28,265 nucleotides of DNA from PWXP01 sp034005525 (lineage in GTDB: Bacteria > Planctomycetota > Planctomycetia > Pirellulales > Thermoguttaceae): NCBI GenBank assembly GCA_034005525.1, contig JAVEUP010000106.1:1-28265 (forward strand). Direction: 5' to 3'. Positions 1 through 12,300 of the stretch are shown here, piece after piece. Both the position numbers and the translations under genes were made by a program. Numbering within the stretch: position 1 is the first letter of the stretch; each line of letters opens with the position of its first letter. The notes under the pieces are model-generated. The model was not told the origin of the DNA. It worked only from the letters and a program-made list of their open reading frames with translations, and did no database searches.

Positions 1-330
1 CGATATCGGCCACCCCGTCGCCGGTGAAGTCGGCGGCCATGACGTCGACCAACTCGAGGCTCGGGTTCCACCGCGTCCATTTCTGGTTGGTGAAGGTACC
101 GTCGCCGTTATTGACAGCGACCCACCAGTCGCCGGTCGTGGCGATGCGGCCGACGATATCATCGAGTCCGCTGCCCGTGAAGTCACCGACCATGATGTCC
201 ACCAACTCGAGATTCGGGTTCCAGCGGGTCACCTTGCTATTGGTGAAGGCGTCGACCCCGTTGCTTTCTCCAAGCCACCAGTCGCCGTTCGACGCAATGC
301 GGCCAGCCAGGTCGAAGGTGGTAATCACTG
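1..330 (-). repeat. FG-GAP/VCBS-like repeats at the C-terminal side of the giant protein
   Basis: At least two units of about 55 residues read GRIATTGDWWVAVNNGDGTF, then a W-N-P-x-L-E-L-V-D segment, then a Ca-binding-type loop such as DFTGDGVADI. This is the planctomycete form of the FG-GAP/VCBS repeat, usually part of an extracellular beta-propeller. The series runs off the left edge, so the blade number is unknown. The two units seen are close to each other at both DNA and protein level. Confidence 0.8.
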
Positions 331-3300
331 AACCGCCGTTCCCGGCCCCGATGGTTCCACCCGTGTCCCCATCGTCGTCTCCATTCCCACCGGGCGAGTT
401 ACTCGTGGATGCGCCGACCGGGCGGTGGAAGATGCCGGTTCCGCTGCCGTCCGGGCCAACCCAGACGATAACGTAGTTCCCGTTAGCGGCGAGTGCCACG
501 TCGGGAGTCACTTGGTTGCCGACCACCGTGGCGTTTACGCGGAACTCACCCAGCACGCCTTCCGCGCCCGGGTAAGCCCAGTCGGAGCCGTCCGCGTTGA
601 ACATGCGGGCGTAGATGCCGAAGTCTTGATTTTGTATGAAGTCGTCGCGGTCCTGGCCGAAGGTGGACCAGGTAACGACGAAGTGGCCGGCATCGTCCGT
701 GTCCACCGAGGGTTGCCACTGGTAACCGAGCGTGAATTGGTTGACGAGGAATGCCTGCGCGTCGAGGGCGACGCCGGCAGCATTGTAGCGTCGGGCGTAG
801 ACGCCCCACCCGCCGGAAGCGTCGTTACCGAAGTCGTTGTATACGACTACGAAGTTCCCGCTGGCGTCGATGGCGACGCGCGGGTCCTGCTGCTTGTCGC
901 CGGTTCGCGTGTTCACCAGGAACTCGCTGCCCAGCTTATTGCCCGCCGCATCGAACCGTTGGCCGTACACGCCTGTCTGGTTGCCGTCCTGGGTCCAGCT
1001 CTGCCAGACAATGATAAAGGTGCCGTTGGGGCCCGCCGCCACGTGCGAATTCTCCTGGCTGCTGTACTCGAAAGTATTGACCAGGAACTCGGAAGTAAGG
1101 GGAGTACCAACAGAGTTGAAAATGCGGGCGAAGATACTGGTTGTGGTATTGCTCGTGCGGATATCTTGACCGTAACTCGTCCACGTAACCACAAAACTGC
1201 CGTCGGCGCGCATGGCGATCGCGGGCTCGTTCTGTGCGTTCTGCGTAACCTGGTTCACGCGGAACTGCTGTCCGAGAGGGACGCCGAAGGCGTCGTACGC
1301 GCGGGCCCATACTCCCGAGTCGTCGGAATCGCCTTCGCCGGACCAGGTGACCACGAAATTGCCGTAAGAGTCCATGGCCACGTCGGGCTGGATTTGCGTG
1401 CCCGTTGTGAAGGTGTTCACCGTGAATTCCGCGCCGACTTTCGTACCGGCAGCGGTGTACCGCTGACCGACGATGTTGCCTTCATCCGACCAATCGGTGT
1501 CGCTGCCGTAAGTAACCCAAACCACCACGTAGTCGCCCACGGCATTGGAAGCGACCCGTGGGCTGTCCTGGTTGCCCACAACCGACTCGTTCACACGTTC
1601 GTCGAATTCATCCTCGTCGGGATCGCCGGGACCCGGTGGTGGATCCTCGGTACTTGGATCGCCAACGCGAATAACGAACTCGCGTTCAAAGTCGCCGCCG
1701 GGCTCACCGTCGTAGTTGCCGTCGAACGGGTTGCCGAAGATGTCCTCCACACGGTCGCGGACGATCAGGACATACCGTCCCTCTTCCAGCGGCTGCCAGT
1801 TGGGATCGGTCGGATCGCCATCGAACGTAACGATGGCCTCGAACTTCTGGCTCGGTGCATATGTCTCGGGATAGAGTCCGTGCAGCAAGTCAAACCCGAA
1901 TTGCACGTTGGCGATGCCTCCGAACAGCAGGCTGCCGTTTTGGAGGATTCCCCAGTTGGCGGTATTCACTATGCTATTCACCCCGCCATCCTCGACGTTC
2001 AGATCCTCGCCGAAGGTCACGACGAACTGCTGGACGTAATAGTCGAGCACGTCGCCGGGGAGCACCTGCTCAAACTCCACGTCGGGATCCACGGCGAACA
2101 CGTCGGCCACGACCGGTCCGGCGTCGTCGACTACCTTCTCGTACCGCTGATAGAACACACCTTGGTCATCGCCGGTGCCGAAGCCGCTCCATACCACGAC
2201 GATGTCGCCGGTGTGGTTCACCGCAACGCCGGGATACCGCTGGTTGCCCTCGGTGGTCGTGTTGACGCGCATTTCGGCTTGGAATTCGCCGTTGGGCCCC
2301 AGATACGGATTGGTCGCCATCGCCTCGACGCTGGCGTACCGCTGGAGATAGATGCCCCATTCATCCCCGTCCTGGTGGACGCTCTCCCAGACGATGACAA
2401 AGTCGCCGTCGGCGTCCATGGCCGCGCGCGAGTGCTGCTGGTCGTGTTCAGCGAACGTATTCACCAGGAATTCGCCGCCGACAGCAGTAGCTGAAGTGTC
2501 GTAGCGTCGGGCGAAAATGCCATTCTCACCATCAACCCCGGGGCCGGGACCGCTTCCCCCGCCGTCCTGGCCGTGGCTTGTCCACGTAATGACGAAATCG
2601 CCGCTGAGGTCCATCGCCACGCTCGACCACTTCTGGTTGTCGGCAATCGTCTGGTTCACCAGGAACTCGCCGGTACCGGCAGCGGTCGCCATGTCGATCC
2701 AGCGGGCGTAGTCCGATACGCGGACGTCCCCGCCCAGGTCGCCGAAGCTGGCATTGACACCCGGCAGGACGTCGTGGGAACCGGGTCTCGCCCAAATCCA
2801 ACTGGTGACGGCCGCGATGCGTCCGTCGATGAGGTTCGGACCGCCCGAGTCGCCGGGTGCACCGGAGACTTCGTCATTGCCAAGCCCCAGGTCATGAATA
2901 CCAAACTCGAGACCGAACAGATCGTTCTCCGGCAATCCGTTGTCGAAATCGTAAATCAAACAGTCGCCGAAGAAGCCGTATACGCTGTCGAGCGCGTCAT
3001 ACCGGTTCAGGCCCGTACGTTTCTCTCCGTCGTAGAAGACGTATCCGGTCTCGCCCGTTCCGCTGGTGCCGTAGCCGACTTTGCGGAATGCCTGGTCGAG
3101 TTCGTCTCTCTCGCGATAGATATCGTACACGGGCACGCCGGCGGGCACGCTGCCCGCAAGGACCACTATGGCGAGGTCGCCGCCGCCGGTGTTGACGTCG
3201 CCGGTCCAGAGCGGATGTACGAAGATCTCCGAAACACCCATCTGGACGGGACCGCCCTCAAGATGGAAGACCACGGTCACGTCTTCAGTCGCAAGGGCAT

Positions 3301-6300
3301 TGGGCCCATCGGTGACGACGTGCGCGGCGGTGAGGATATGACGTCCGCTGAGTAGGGCTGCTCCACTCCCCACGCCACCCCCGGCGAAGATTTGCACAAC
3401 GCCGTCGTAGCCTTCTCCCGGATCCACAATGTAGTCGTCCGGATCGCCGACGGTGGTCATCAGCGGCGCCTTATACCAACCTTGCGGCCAAGACACGTTG
3501 AGAGCCGCCGCGGTTGCGGCGGAGGTTGACAGGCGGAGGACTTCGTTGCTGACGAACTGCCGCGCGTAGATGTTCGTCTCGTACGCGGCATCGCCGTCCT
3601 GGCCGCTGGAGGTCCAGCTTACGACGAACGTGCCGTCGGCACTCATCGCGATAGACGGGAACATTTGGTTGCCCAGCGTAGTCTCATTCACCAGGAACTC
3701 GCCGGGCGCGCCGTCAACGCGCGTGCCAATCTCGATCCGCGCGCCGGGATCACCAGTGATCGTGGCACGTTCAATAATCATTTGCGAGACGTCCACGCTC
3801 CCGTACCGGCCCACGAACATAACGGCCAGTTCCGTACTGCTGATAGCGTATACAAGGACCTCCGCGCCGAGGCGCTCGAGTTCCTCCCGGACCTTCTCCG
3901 CAATCGTGAACGTATTGCCGGCGAACTCGATGTCGTTGGTGACGTTCGGGGTACCGGCATCGCCGCCGGTCCAGCGGAGCGCGAATGTGCCGACCGGGCG
4001 GTTGAGGAAGCTGATGACCTGGATCTCGTTGATCCCGCCGATCGGGTTGCCGTGCGTATCGTAGCGCTGTCCGTAGATGCCCCATCCGTGCCCGTCCTGG
4101 TTCATACTCTGCCAGACGATGACGAAATCGCCGTCGATGTCCATGGCCACGGCGGGTTTACTCTGGGTGTCCCTGGTCGTCGAGTTCACCAGGAACGCGT
4201 CCTCTCGTGCATTGCCCGCCGCGTCGAACCGCCGGGCCCAAATGTTCCAGTTGGGCGCGGCGGTGGTGCCGTCGTTCTGGCTCCAGGCGACGACAAAATC
4301 GCCGTCGGCGTCGCGGGCGACTGCCGCCTCGGTGGCCGTGGGATTCGAGGTCACGCGAATCTCATTGTTTGCCCACGGCTGCCCTGTTGCCGGATTGATG
4401 ACCGTCACAACCGTTATGTTCGACTCGCGGCCAGCGGGCGCATCCGTCCAGACGGTTTGGTACAGCCTCGCATAAACCCCCTCGTGACCGGGCTGCTCGT
4501 TCCTCCAGACGACCACGTAGTCGCCGTCAGCGTCGGAGGCGACCGGGTTCGCGCCGTGCGGGTAAGTATACTGGTCGCCCGAGGGGTCGGTGTTCACTCG
4601 CGTTTCGCCGCCGCTCGGCACGGTAAGATGGAATTCGCGCCGGAACACCTCGCCGTTGACTTCGTACCCGGTACGGCCAAGCGGGTTGCCTGCCCGGTCG
4701 CGTAGCCAATTGAGCGCCACGATTTCGTAGAAGCCGTCTTCCAGCGGGGCAAGGCCATAGCTTGCACCGTTGCCGTCGAGTTCAATGACGGCCTCCCACT
4801 TGTTGCTTCCCGTAACCTGCCCCCCCCACAAGATGGGCGCCAGGTCGGACGCGGCATTCATTCCGAAGAACACGCGCGAGATGCCGCCAGGGAGTTCGAC
4901 GCCGTCGTGCAACAGCGCCCAGTTCTCGGGATTGGTGACAGCATGCCTGCCTTCTCGCATCATATCTTCGTCGAAGACCACCACGATGTACTGGAACGGA
5001 TCATTCACTGGGTCCGTCACAATCACCTGGCCCCCGTCGATCAACCGTTCACCGCTTGTCAGCAGGAAGTCGGTAACCATGGGTCCAGCCGTATCGGTGC
5101 TCTCGTTAAACGTACGGAAGTGCAGGCTGGTTCCAGCGCCAGAGCCGTCGGTGTACCGGTCGACCTGCGTCCAAGCCAGAACGTAGTCGCCTTCCGGCTG
5201 TATACCAATCGAAACCTCGGCTTGCTCGGTGCCCGGATCTGCGTACGTGTAGCCAACCGGGTGCGGGAACTCGTCTTCCAATGGGGAGATTGCATACTCC
5301 CCGCCGACTTGCAGGAAACGGGCAAAGATGGTTGCGTTCAAGGGCGGCGGGAACGGCCTCTCCCCGACAAAAGGCACGCCCGTGATACGTTCTTGTTCTT
5401 CGCCGCCACTCTCTCCGGCAAAGTGAACACGGAACTCGTAGTAGTCACGGCTGTGTGACTCGACGGTCACGCGGACGCCCTCGAATCCGAGCAATAGCAG
5501 TTCACGTCGAATGCTGTCGGCGACGCCGGGCAAATCGAAGCGGTTGAACGTGATCGGCCCCGACTCGTCTCCGCCCACCGCTAAGGTGAAGCGGCCCACC
5601 AACTCCTGCCCCATAATCGGCGTGAACCTGAGGATTTGAACGCAGTCGTGCAATACCTCGGCGTTGAGGACCGATATCCCGATTCCCGTGTCATGCAGTT
5701 CCCCATGGAAGGTGACCTCAAACAGGTCGTCGGTGTAGAAGCTCCCCTCGGCGCCAGCCATGTTGAACGCCAGCTCCCAAGGCGTGTCCCGCCGCTCCCG
5801 GAGTTCCGCCAGCGTGACCGGTCGGACGCTGATGCCGGCATTGAAAGGCGGTTCTTCCCACGAAATACCTGACCGCAGAAGGCCCTCCAGAGCATTATGG
5901 ATGGCCGCGGCCGTTGCTGCTCGGTTCACCGTGTGATCGGCGTTGAGGACTACTTGCACCTCCACGTCCTCGTAGCCGGCAGCCCAGGGATGCGATAACC
6001 GCAAAGTGAAGGACTGCCAGCGGCCCCATATCGTAACGTCAAGGGGAATAATCACGCGCTGATTCTGGCCGTCGCGCATGTTGTTGCCAATGCTGTCGCT
6101 GGCGAGGATGTTCTCCACGCCGAGTTCGGGATGGGTGTCGAAACGGCTGAACATGACGCCGTTGGCCTCGCCTCGCACCAGGCCATAGAATCCATTGAGA
6201 AGACCCCAGAATTCGCCAAGTTCCCCCTCAGTCATCGGCTGGACGACTTCCGTACTCCAGAGCCGTACTGTAGGCGGAACGCTGGGATAAACGTTGAGGT

Positions 6301-9300
6301 TGGTGAAGTCGATCCGGACCCGGAACGGCGACGTCGATAAAACGTCCACGACAACGCCCGGATAGCCCGGATAGAGCCCTTCGATGGCCGACTGAATGTC
6401 CTGGCCCAGTTGGGCCGGGTTGCCCGGGTCGAACCGAATCGCCCGCGTCCACTGGCCTGCCAGTTCAATGCGGAAGAAACCGGGCTCATTGTCGGCAAAC
6501 TCAAGCTCTTGCACTGCAAACCCGAAGGGGACCCCCGGGAAGAACGAAATCAGTTCGATCACTTCTTCCGTCCGGTAAAGATAATCCGCGGGCCGGTCAA
6601 GCGGGTTGGGTACGCCCCGGAAGTCGATCCGAAACGTACGCGGGTCCAATGACGCGACCGTTACCGTAACGCCTGCATAGCTTGGCCGCATTGCCACCAG
6701 GGCGTTTTGAATATTGGCGGCCACTTGATACGGATCGTTCGGAATGTACTCGATGGCTCGCGTCCGTTCGCCCGCCAACTGCACGCGGAAGAAACCGCGT
6801 ACCGGCTCATCAAGAACAAACTCCAGATTCTGAATCCAGAAGCCGACCGGGTCGGCATCGACTGCCACGACCGGCTCGACCACGGTCACTTCTGTCACGC
6901 GAAGCACTGTCTGTGGCCGCAGGGCGGGGTCGGGAATGCTCGTGAAATCGATCCGGTACTCCCTGCCGGTGAGCGTCAGGGCGATTACCGTCAACCCCGT
7001 GTAGTCGGGCGACAGCGCCTCCAGGGCAAGCCGAATGTTCTCGGCTACTTGCCCCGAGTCGCCGGGGACGAATTCAATTGGCTGCGTCCACGCATTCGCC
7101 AGCCCAAGCCGGAAGTAACCGGCGGTGTCGTCGGCGAATTCCAGGTCCTGCACCCAGGTGCCGACCGGGTCGGCCAGGAACGATACGACCGGCGCGATCA
7201 TCAGCGCTGCGCTGGGCCGGTCGGCCGGATCGGGAACACCACGGAAATCGACCCGAAACTGCCTGCCATCCCCCGCCAACGGTGTTACCGTAACACCGAC
7301 GTAAGCGGGCGACAACGCCTCCAAGGCGAGCCGGATGCTCTCGGCCACCTGATTCGGATCGCCTGGGATGAACTCAAGCGGTGGCGTCCATTCATCCCCG
7401 AAGCCCAGGCGGAAGAAGCGGGGCATCTGGGCGTCGAATTCCAAGAGTTGCACCCAGGTACCAGCCGGGTTGGTCGAGAATTCCACAACCGGCGCGACCA
7501 TGAGCACCGCCCGGGGCCGGTCAGCCGGATTGGGGACGCCACGGAAGTCGATCCGGTGGTCCCTTCCCGTGTCCGACAAGGGCGTTACCGTCACGCCTGC
7601 ATAACCCAACGCTTCCAGGGCGGCTCGAATATTGGCGGCCACCTGATCCGGGTCACCTGCAACGAACTCGATCGGCCGCGTCCATTGGTTTGCGATCCCG
7701 AGGTGGAAGTAGCGGGGCGTCTGATCGCCCAGTGCCAAGTCTTGAACCCAAGTGCCGATGGGGTCAGTTAAGAACTCTACAACGGGCGCGACCATGATCA
7801 CCACCCTGGGGCGGTCGGATTGGCTGACACCCATGAAACTGATCCGGTGTTCCCTCCCCGTATCCGACAGCGGCGTCACCGTCACTGCTGCATAGCTGGG
7901 GGAAAGCGCTACCAAGGCAAGCCGGATGTTCTCGGCCACCTGGTCCGGGTCACCCGCAACGAACTCGATCGGTCGGGTCCACTGATTCGCGATCCCGAGG
8001 TGGAAATAGCGGGGCGTCTGAGCGTCCAGCGCCAAGTCTTGAACCCAAGTCCCGGCGGGGTCGGCCTGAAATGCGCCAAGGACCGGTGCGACCATGAGCA
8101 CAGCCCTGGGGCGGTCGACCGGATTGGGGACCCCGGTGAAATCGATCCGGTACTCCTGCCCGTCTTGCGACAGGGACGTCACCGTGACGTTCGCATAGTT
8201 GGGGGAAAGTGCTACCAGGGCGAGCCGGATGTTCTCGGCCACCTGGTCCGGGTCGCCTGCAACGAACTCAATGGGTTTCGTCCACTGACTCCCCACACCC
8301 ACGCGGAAGAAGTCGGGCGGCTGGGCGTCAAAGACCAGATCCTGTACCCAGGTGCCAACGGGTTCGGCCGTGAATGTCCCGGCAATTGGCGCGACGGTGA
8401 TCACGGAATCCGGCCTGTCGAGCGGGTCGGGGACGCCGCGGAAGTTGATTCGGTACTCCAGTGCCGACAGCGACGTCACGGTCACATTCGCGTAGTCGGG
8501 GGAAAGCGCCACCAGGGCGAGCCGGATGTTCTCGGCCACTTGGGCCGGGGTCCCCACGAACTCAATCGGCGTCGTCCACTGGTCCGCCACCTCCAAACGG
8601 AACAGGGTGGGCGGCTCGGCCTCAAACACCAGGTCCTGCACCCAGGTGCCGACGGGATCGGCCACGAACGTGCCGGCAACCGGTGAGACCATCAGCACAG
8701 CCCTGGGCCGGTCGGCCGGATCGGGAATGCCGGTGAAATCGATCCGGTATTCCCATCCGGTTTGTGACAACGAAATGACCGTAACACCGGCATAGTCGGG
8801 GGAAAGCCCTTCCAGGGCGAGCCGGATGTTCTCGGCCACTTGTTCCGGATCACCCGTGATGAACGTAATCGGTTGCGTCCACTGGCTCCCCACACCCACG
8901 CGGAAGAAATTCGGGGGCTGTTCTTCAAACGTCAGATTCTGTACCCACGTGCCGACGGCGCTGGCCGTAAATGAGACAACCGGCGTGCCGACAATCACCT
9001 CGGTTCTGCGAAGCAGCGTGGTCGGAACCGTCGGCGCTAGGGGAACGCCCGTGAAATCGATCAAGAATTTGAACGGCTCCGATGGCGATACCACCGTCAC
9101 CGAAAGGCCTGCATAACGGGCAGGGTTGACGTTCTCGATAGCCGACTGGATGTTGTCCGCCACCTCAGACGCATCGATCGGATCGAAATAGATTCCTCTC
9201 GTCCACCTGCCATCCACCAGCACTTGGAAGTAACCAGGCTGGAAATCAGCAAAGACAAACTCCTGTTGCGTATACGGATTCAGAGCCGCCCCGACGGCGT

Positions 9301-12300
9301 CCGCCACGTACGCCACAACGGGCGGAGTCACTTCCGTTGCAGCAAGCAGCGCCGTGGGCGGCGCGGGAGTGTCCCGGAAGTCGATGCGATACCTCCGCCC
9401 GCCTTGCGATAGCGACGTTACCACGACGTCTTGATAGTCCGCTGAGAACTCCTCAAGAGCGTCCTTGATGTTCGTGGCCACCTGCGACGGATTGGTGCGG
9501 TCGAACTCGACCCTTCGTATCCATTGGCCTGCCAGGCGGAGGTCGAAGAAACCGTAGTCGGGCGTGTCCTCGTCAAACTCCAGCACCTGCACCGAATAGC
9601 CCACGGGTTCCGCCGGGACGGATTCAAACTGCTCGACGACCTCCGTTGCGCGAAGCAGCCCGGTGGGCGGGCTGGGAACGCCGGTGAAGTCGATACGGTA
9701 CATCCACCCCGTTTGTCCGACAGGCGTTACCACGACTCCTGCATAGTCGGCCGAGAGTGCCTCAAGCGAGAGTTTGATATTCTCAGCCACCTGGTCCGGG
9801 TCGCCTGCATCGAATACAATTGGTTGTGTCCAGGCAGCTCCCAGCCGCAAGTCGAAGAAACCGGTAGGCGGTGTTTCCTCACCGAACTCTAACACTTGCA
9901 CTGAGAAATCGACGGGATTCGCCGGGAACAATGTATCCTGCTGGACGACTTCCGTCGCGCGGAGCAAGCCCGTGGGCGGGACGGGCACGGCACGGAAGTC
10001 GATACGGTACTCCCGCCCGTCTTGCGTCAAGGACGTGACCACTACGCCTGCATAATCCGGCGAGAGTGCCTCCAGAGCAGCCCGAATGTTCTCGGCCACC
10101 TGCAATGGGGTGCCTGAAGCGAACGCAATCGAACCGGTCCACGCGCCTGCCAGCCGCAGGTGGAACGACCCGGAGTCCGGCGTGGTATCGCCGAACTTCA
10201 GTAATTGCACCGAGTAGTCCAGCGGAGTCGCCGGGAACAGGGCGCCCTGCTGAACCACCTCAGTGGCGCGAAGCAATGCCGAAGGCGGGCCGGGGACGTC
10301 TCTAAAATCGATCTGGTACCTGTGCCCGGCTTGTGTCAAGGAGGTTACGGTAACGCCTGCATAGTTGGGCGAGAGCGCCTCCAGGGCGAGCCGGATATTC
10401 TCCGCCACCTGGTTCGGGTTACCTGCGGCGAACTCAATCGGCAGCGTCCACTCGCCTGCCAGCCGCAGGTCGAAGAAACCGGAATCCGGCGTGTCGGCAC
10501 CGAATTCGAGGATCTGCACGGAGAAGTCGATAGGGGTTGCCGGGAAAGCGGCATCTTGGTCAACCACGTCGGTGGCGCGGAGCAATGCCGCGGGTGGGAC
10601 GGCAACGTCTCGGAAGTCGATTTCGTACTTCAGTCCCTCTTGTGTTAACGACTTGACCACTACGCCGGCATAGTCGCCCGAGAGTGACTCGAGAGCGAAT
10701 TGAATATTCCCGGCCACCTGTTCCGGGTTACCTGCAATGAACTCAATCGAGTCCGTCCAGGCGCCTCCAACTTGCAGGTAGAAGAACCCGGCGTCCGGTG
10801 TGTCTGCGTCGAACTCCAGCATCTGCACCGAATAGTCGATGGGAGTCGCCGGGAAAGCGGCATCCTGGTCAACCACGTCGGTGGCGCGCAGCAGCGCCGC
10901 GGGCGGGGCGGGTACGCCCTGGAAGTTGATCCGGTACTCCCGTCCCCCTTGCCCCAACGGCGTTACCACAACGCCCGCATAGTCGGGCGAGAGGTCCTCG
11001 AGGGCAAGCCGGATGTTCTCGGCAACCTGGTCCGGGTCGTCGGCAGCGAACTCAATCGCGTGGGTCCAGGTGCCTCCCACTCGCAGGTGGAAGAACCCGG
11101 CGTCCGGCGAGGACGCGCCAAACACCAAATCCTGCACCGAAAAGCCGATTGGAGTTGCCGGGGACGCATCAACCTGCTCCACCACTTCCGTCGAGCGGAC
11201 CAAGGCCGTGGGCGGGTTGGGCACGCTCTGGAAATTGATCCGGTACTCCCTGCCGGTTTGTGTCAAAGTCCCCACTTGAACACCCGCATAGTCGGGTGAC
11301 AGGGCCTCAAGCGCAAGCGCTATGTTCTGTGCAACCACCATCGGTGTGGTCTGATCGAACGCAATCGGCCCGGTCCACTCGCCGCCCACGCGAAGGTGGA
11401 AGAAACCGGTGCCCGGCGTCGCGTCGTCAAACTCCAACACCTGCACCGAGTAGCCGACAGGGATTGCCGGGTCGGAGTCAGTCAACTCAATCACTTCCGT
11501 CCTGCGAACCAACGCGTTCGGTGGGGCGGGGACGCCTCGGAAATCGAACAGGAACCGAAGCGGTTCCGAGTCCTCATCAAACGTCACCACGACGCCTGCA
11601 TAATCGGGCGAGAGGGACTCGAGGGCGAGTCGAATGTCCTCGGCCACCTGATCCGGGTCGGTCGGATCGAACACAATCGCACCTGTCCACATGCCCGCCA
11701 GTTGTAAACGGAACAGGCCGAGAATGTCCTCTTCAAACTCCAACTCCTGCAGCGAGAAGCCGATGGGGATCGCCTGGACCAATCCCGCCGGTTCGGCCAC
11801 TTGAGACCGATAGATCGGCGTCGTCGGCTGAACACCCCCGGCAAAATCCACCATGAACTCAAACGGCACCGTTGAGTTCAACCGTGTTACTGCAACCACA
11901 TAGCCGGGCCGGAGTGCCTGAAGGGCGACCCGCATGTCTTCGGCAACCTGATCCAGGTTGGCCGGGTCGAAATCGATCGGGTCCGTCCTTCGGCCCGCCA
12001 GTTCCAGCCGGAAAAAACCGAATTCATCGTCATCGAAAACCAACTTCTGCTTTCCAAACGGAGTTTGGTACGGGTCGGTCGTCGCCTGGACCGAATCCTC
12101 TACGTCGGGACCGACGTCGTGGGGCACGCTGGCCTCGGGATACACAATCCCTTCGATCGCCCCGGTCACGTCGAATGCCGATACATCGGGGCCGAAGCCG
12201 TCGTATACGATCACCAGATCGCCGTCGGCGTCGATAATGACCTGGTTCCCGCCCTGGTAACCCGGCCAGTCGGTGCTTTCGACGGCGGGATTGAACGAGG

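Noticed and set aside
425..2494. 689-residue open frame on the plus strand
   Set aside because: It is the codon-aligned antisense of the giant gene, whose reverse translation gives recognisable modules (DGDFVIVWES and similar). The same applies to plus-strand frames at 2573-3355, 3665-4705, 6707-7771, 7820-8686, 12065-12832 and 13013-13804.
6400..11960. Regular ~307-bp repeats as a possible CRISPR or satellite array
   Set aside because: The period is long and always a multiple of three, similarity spans the whole unit, and the frame stays open; it is a protein repeat.
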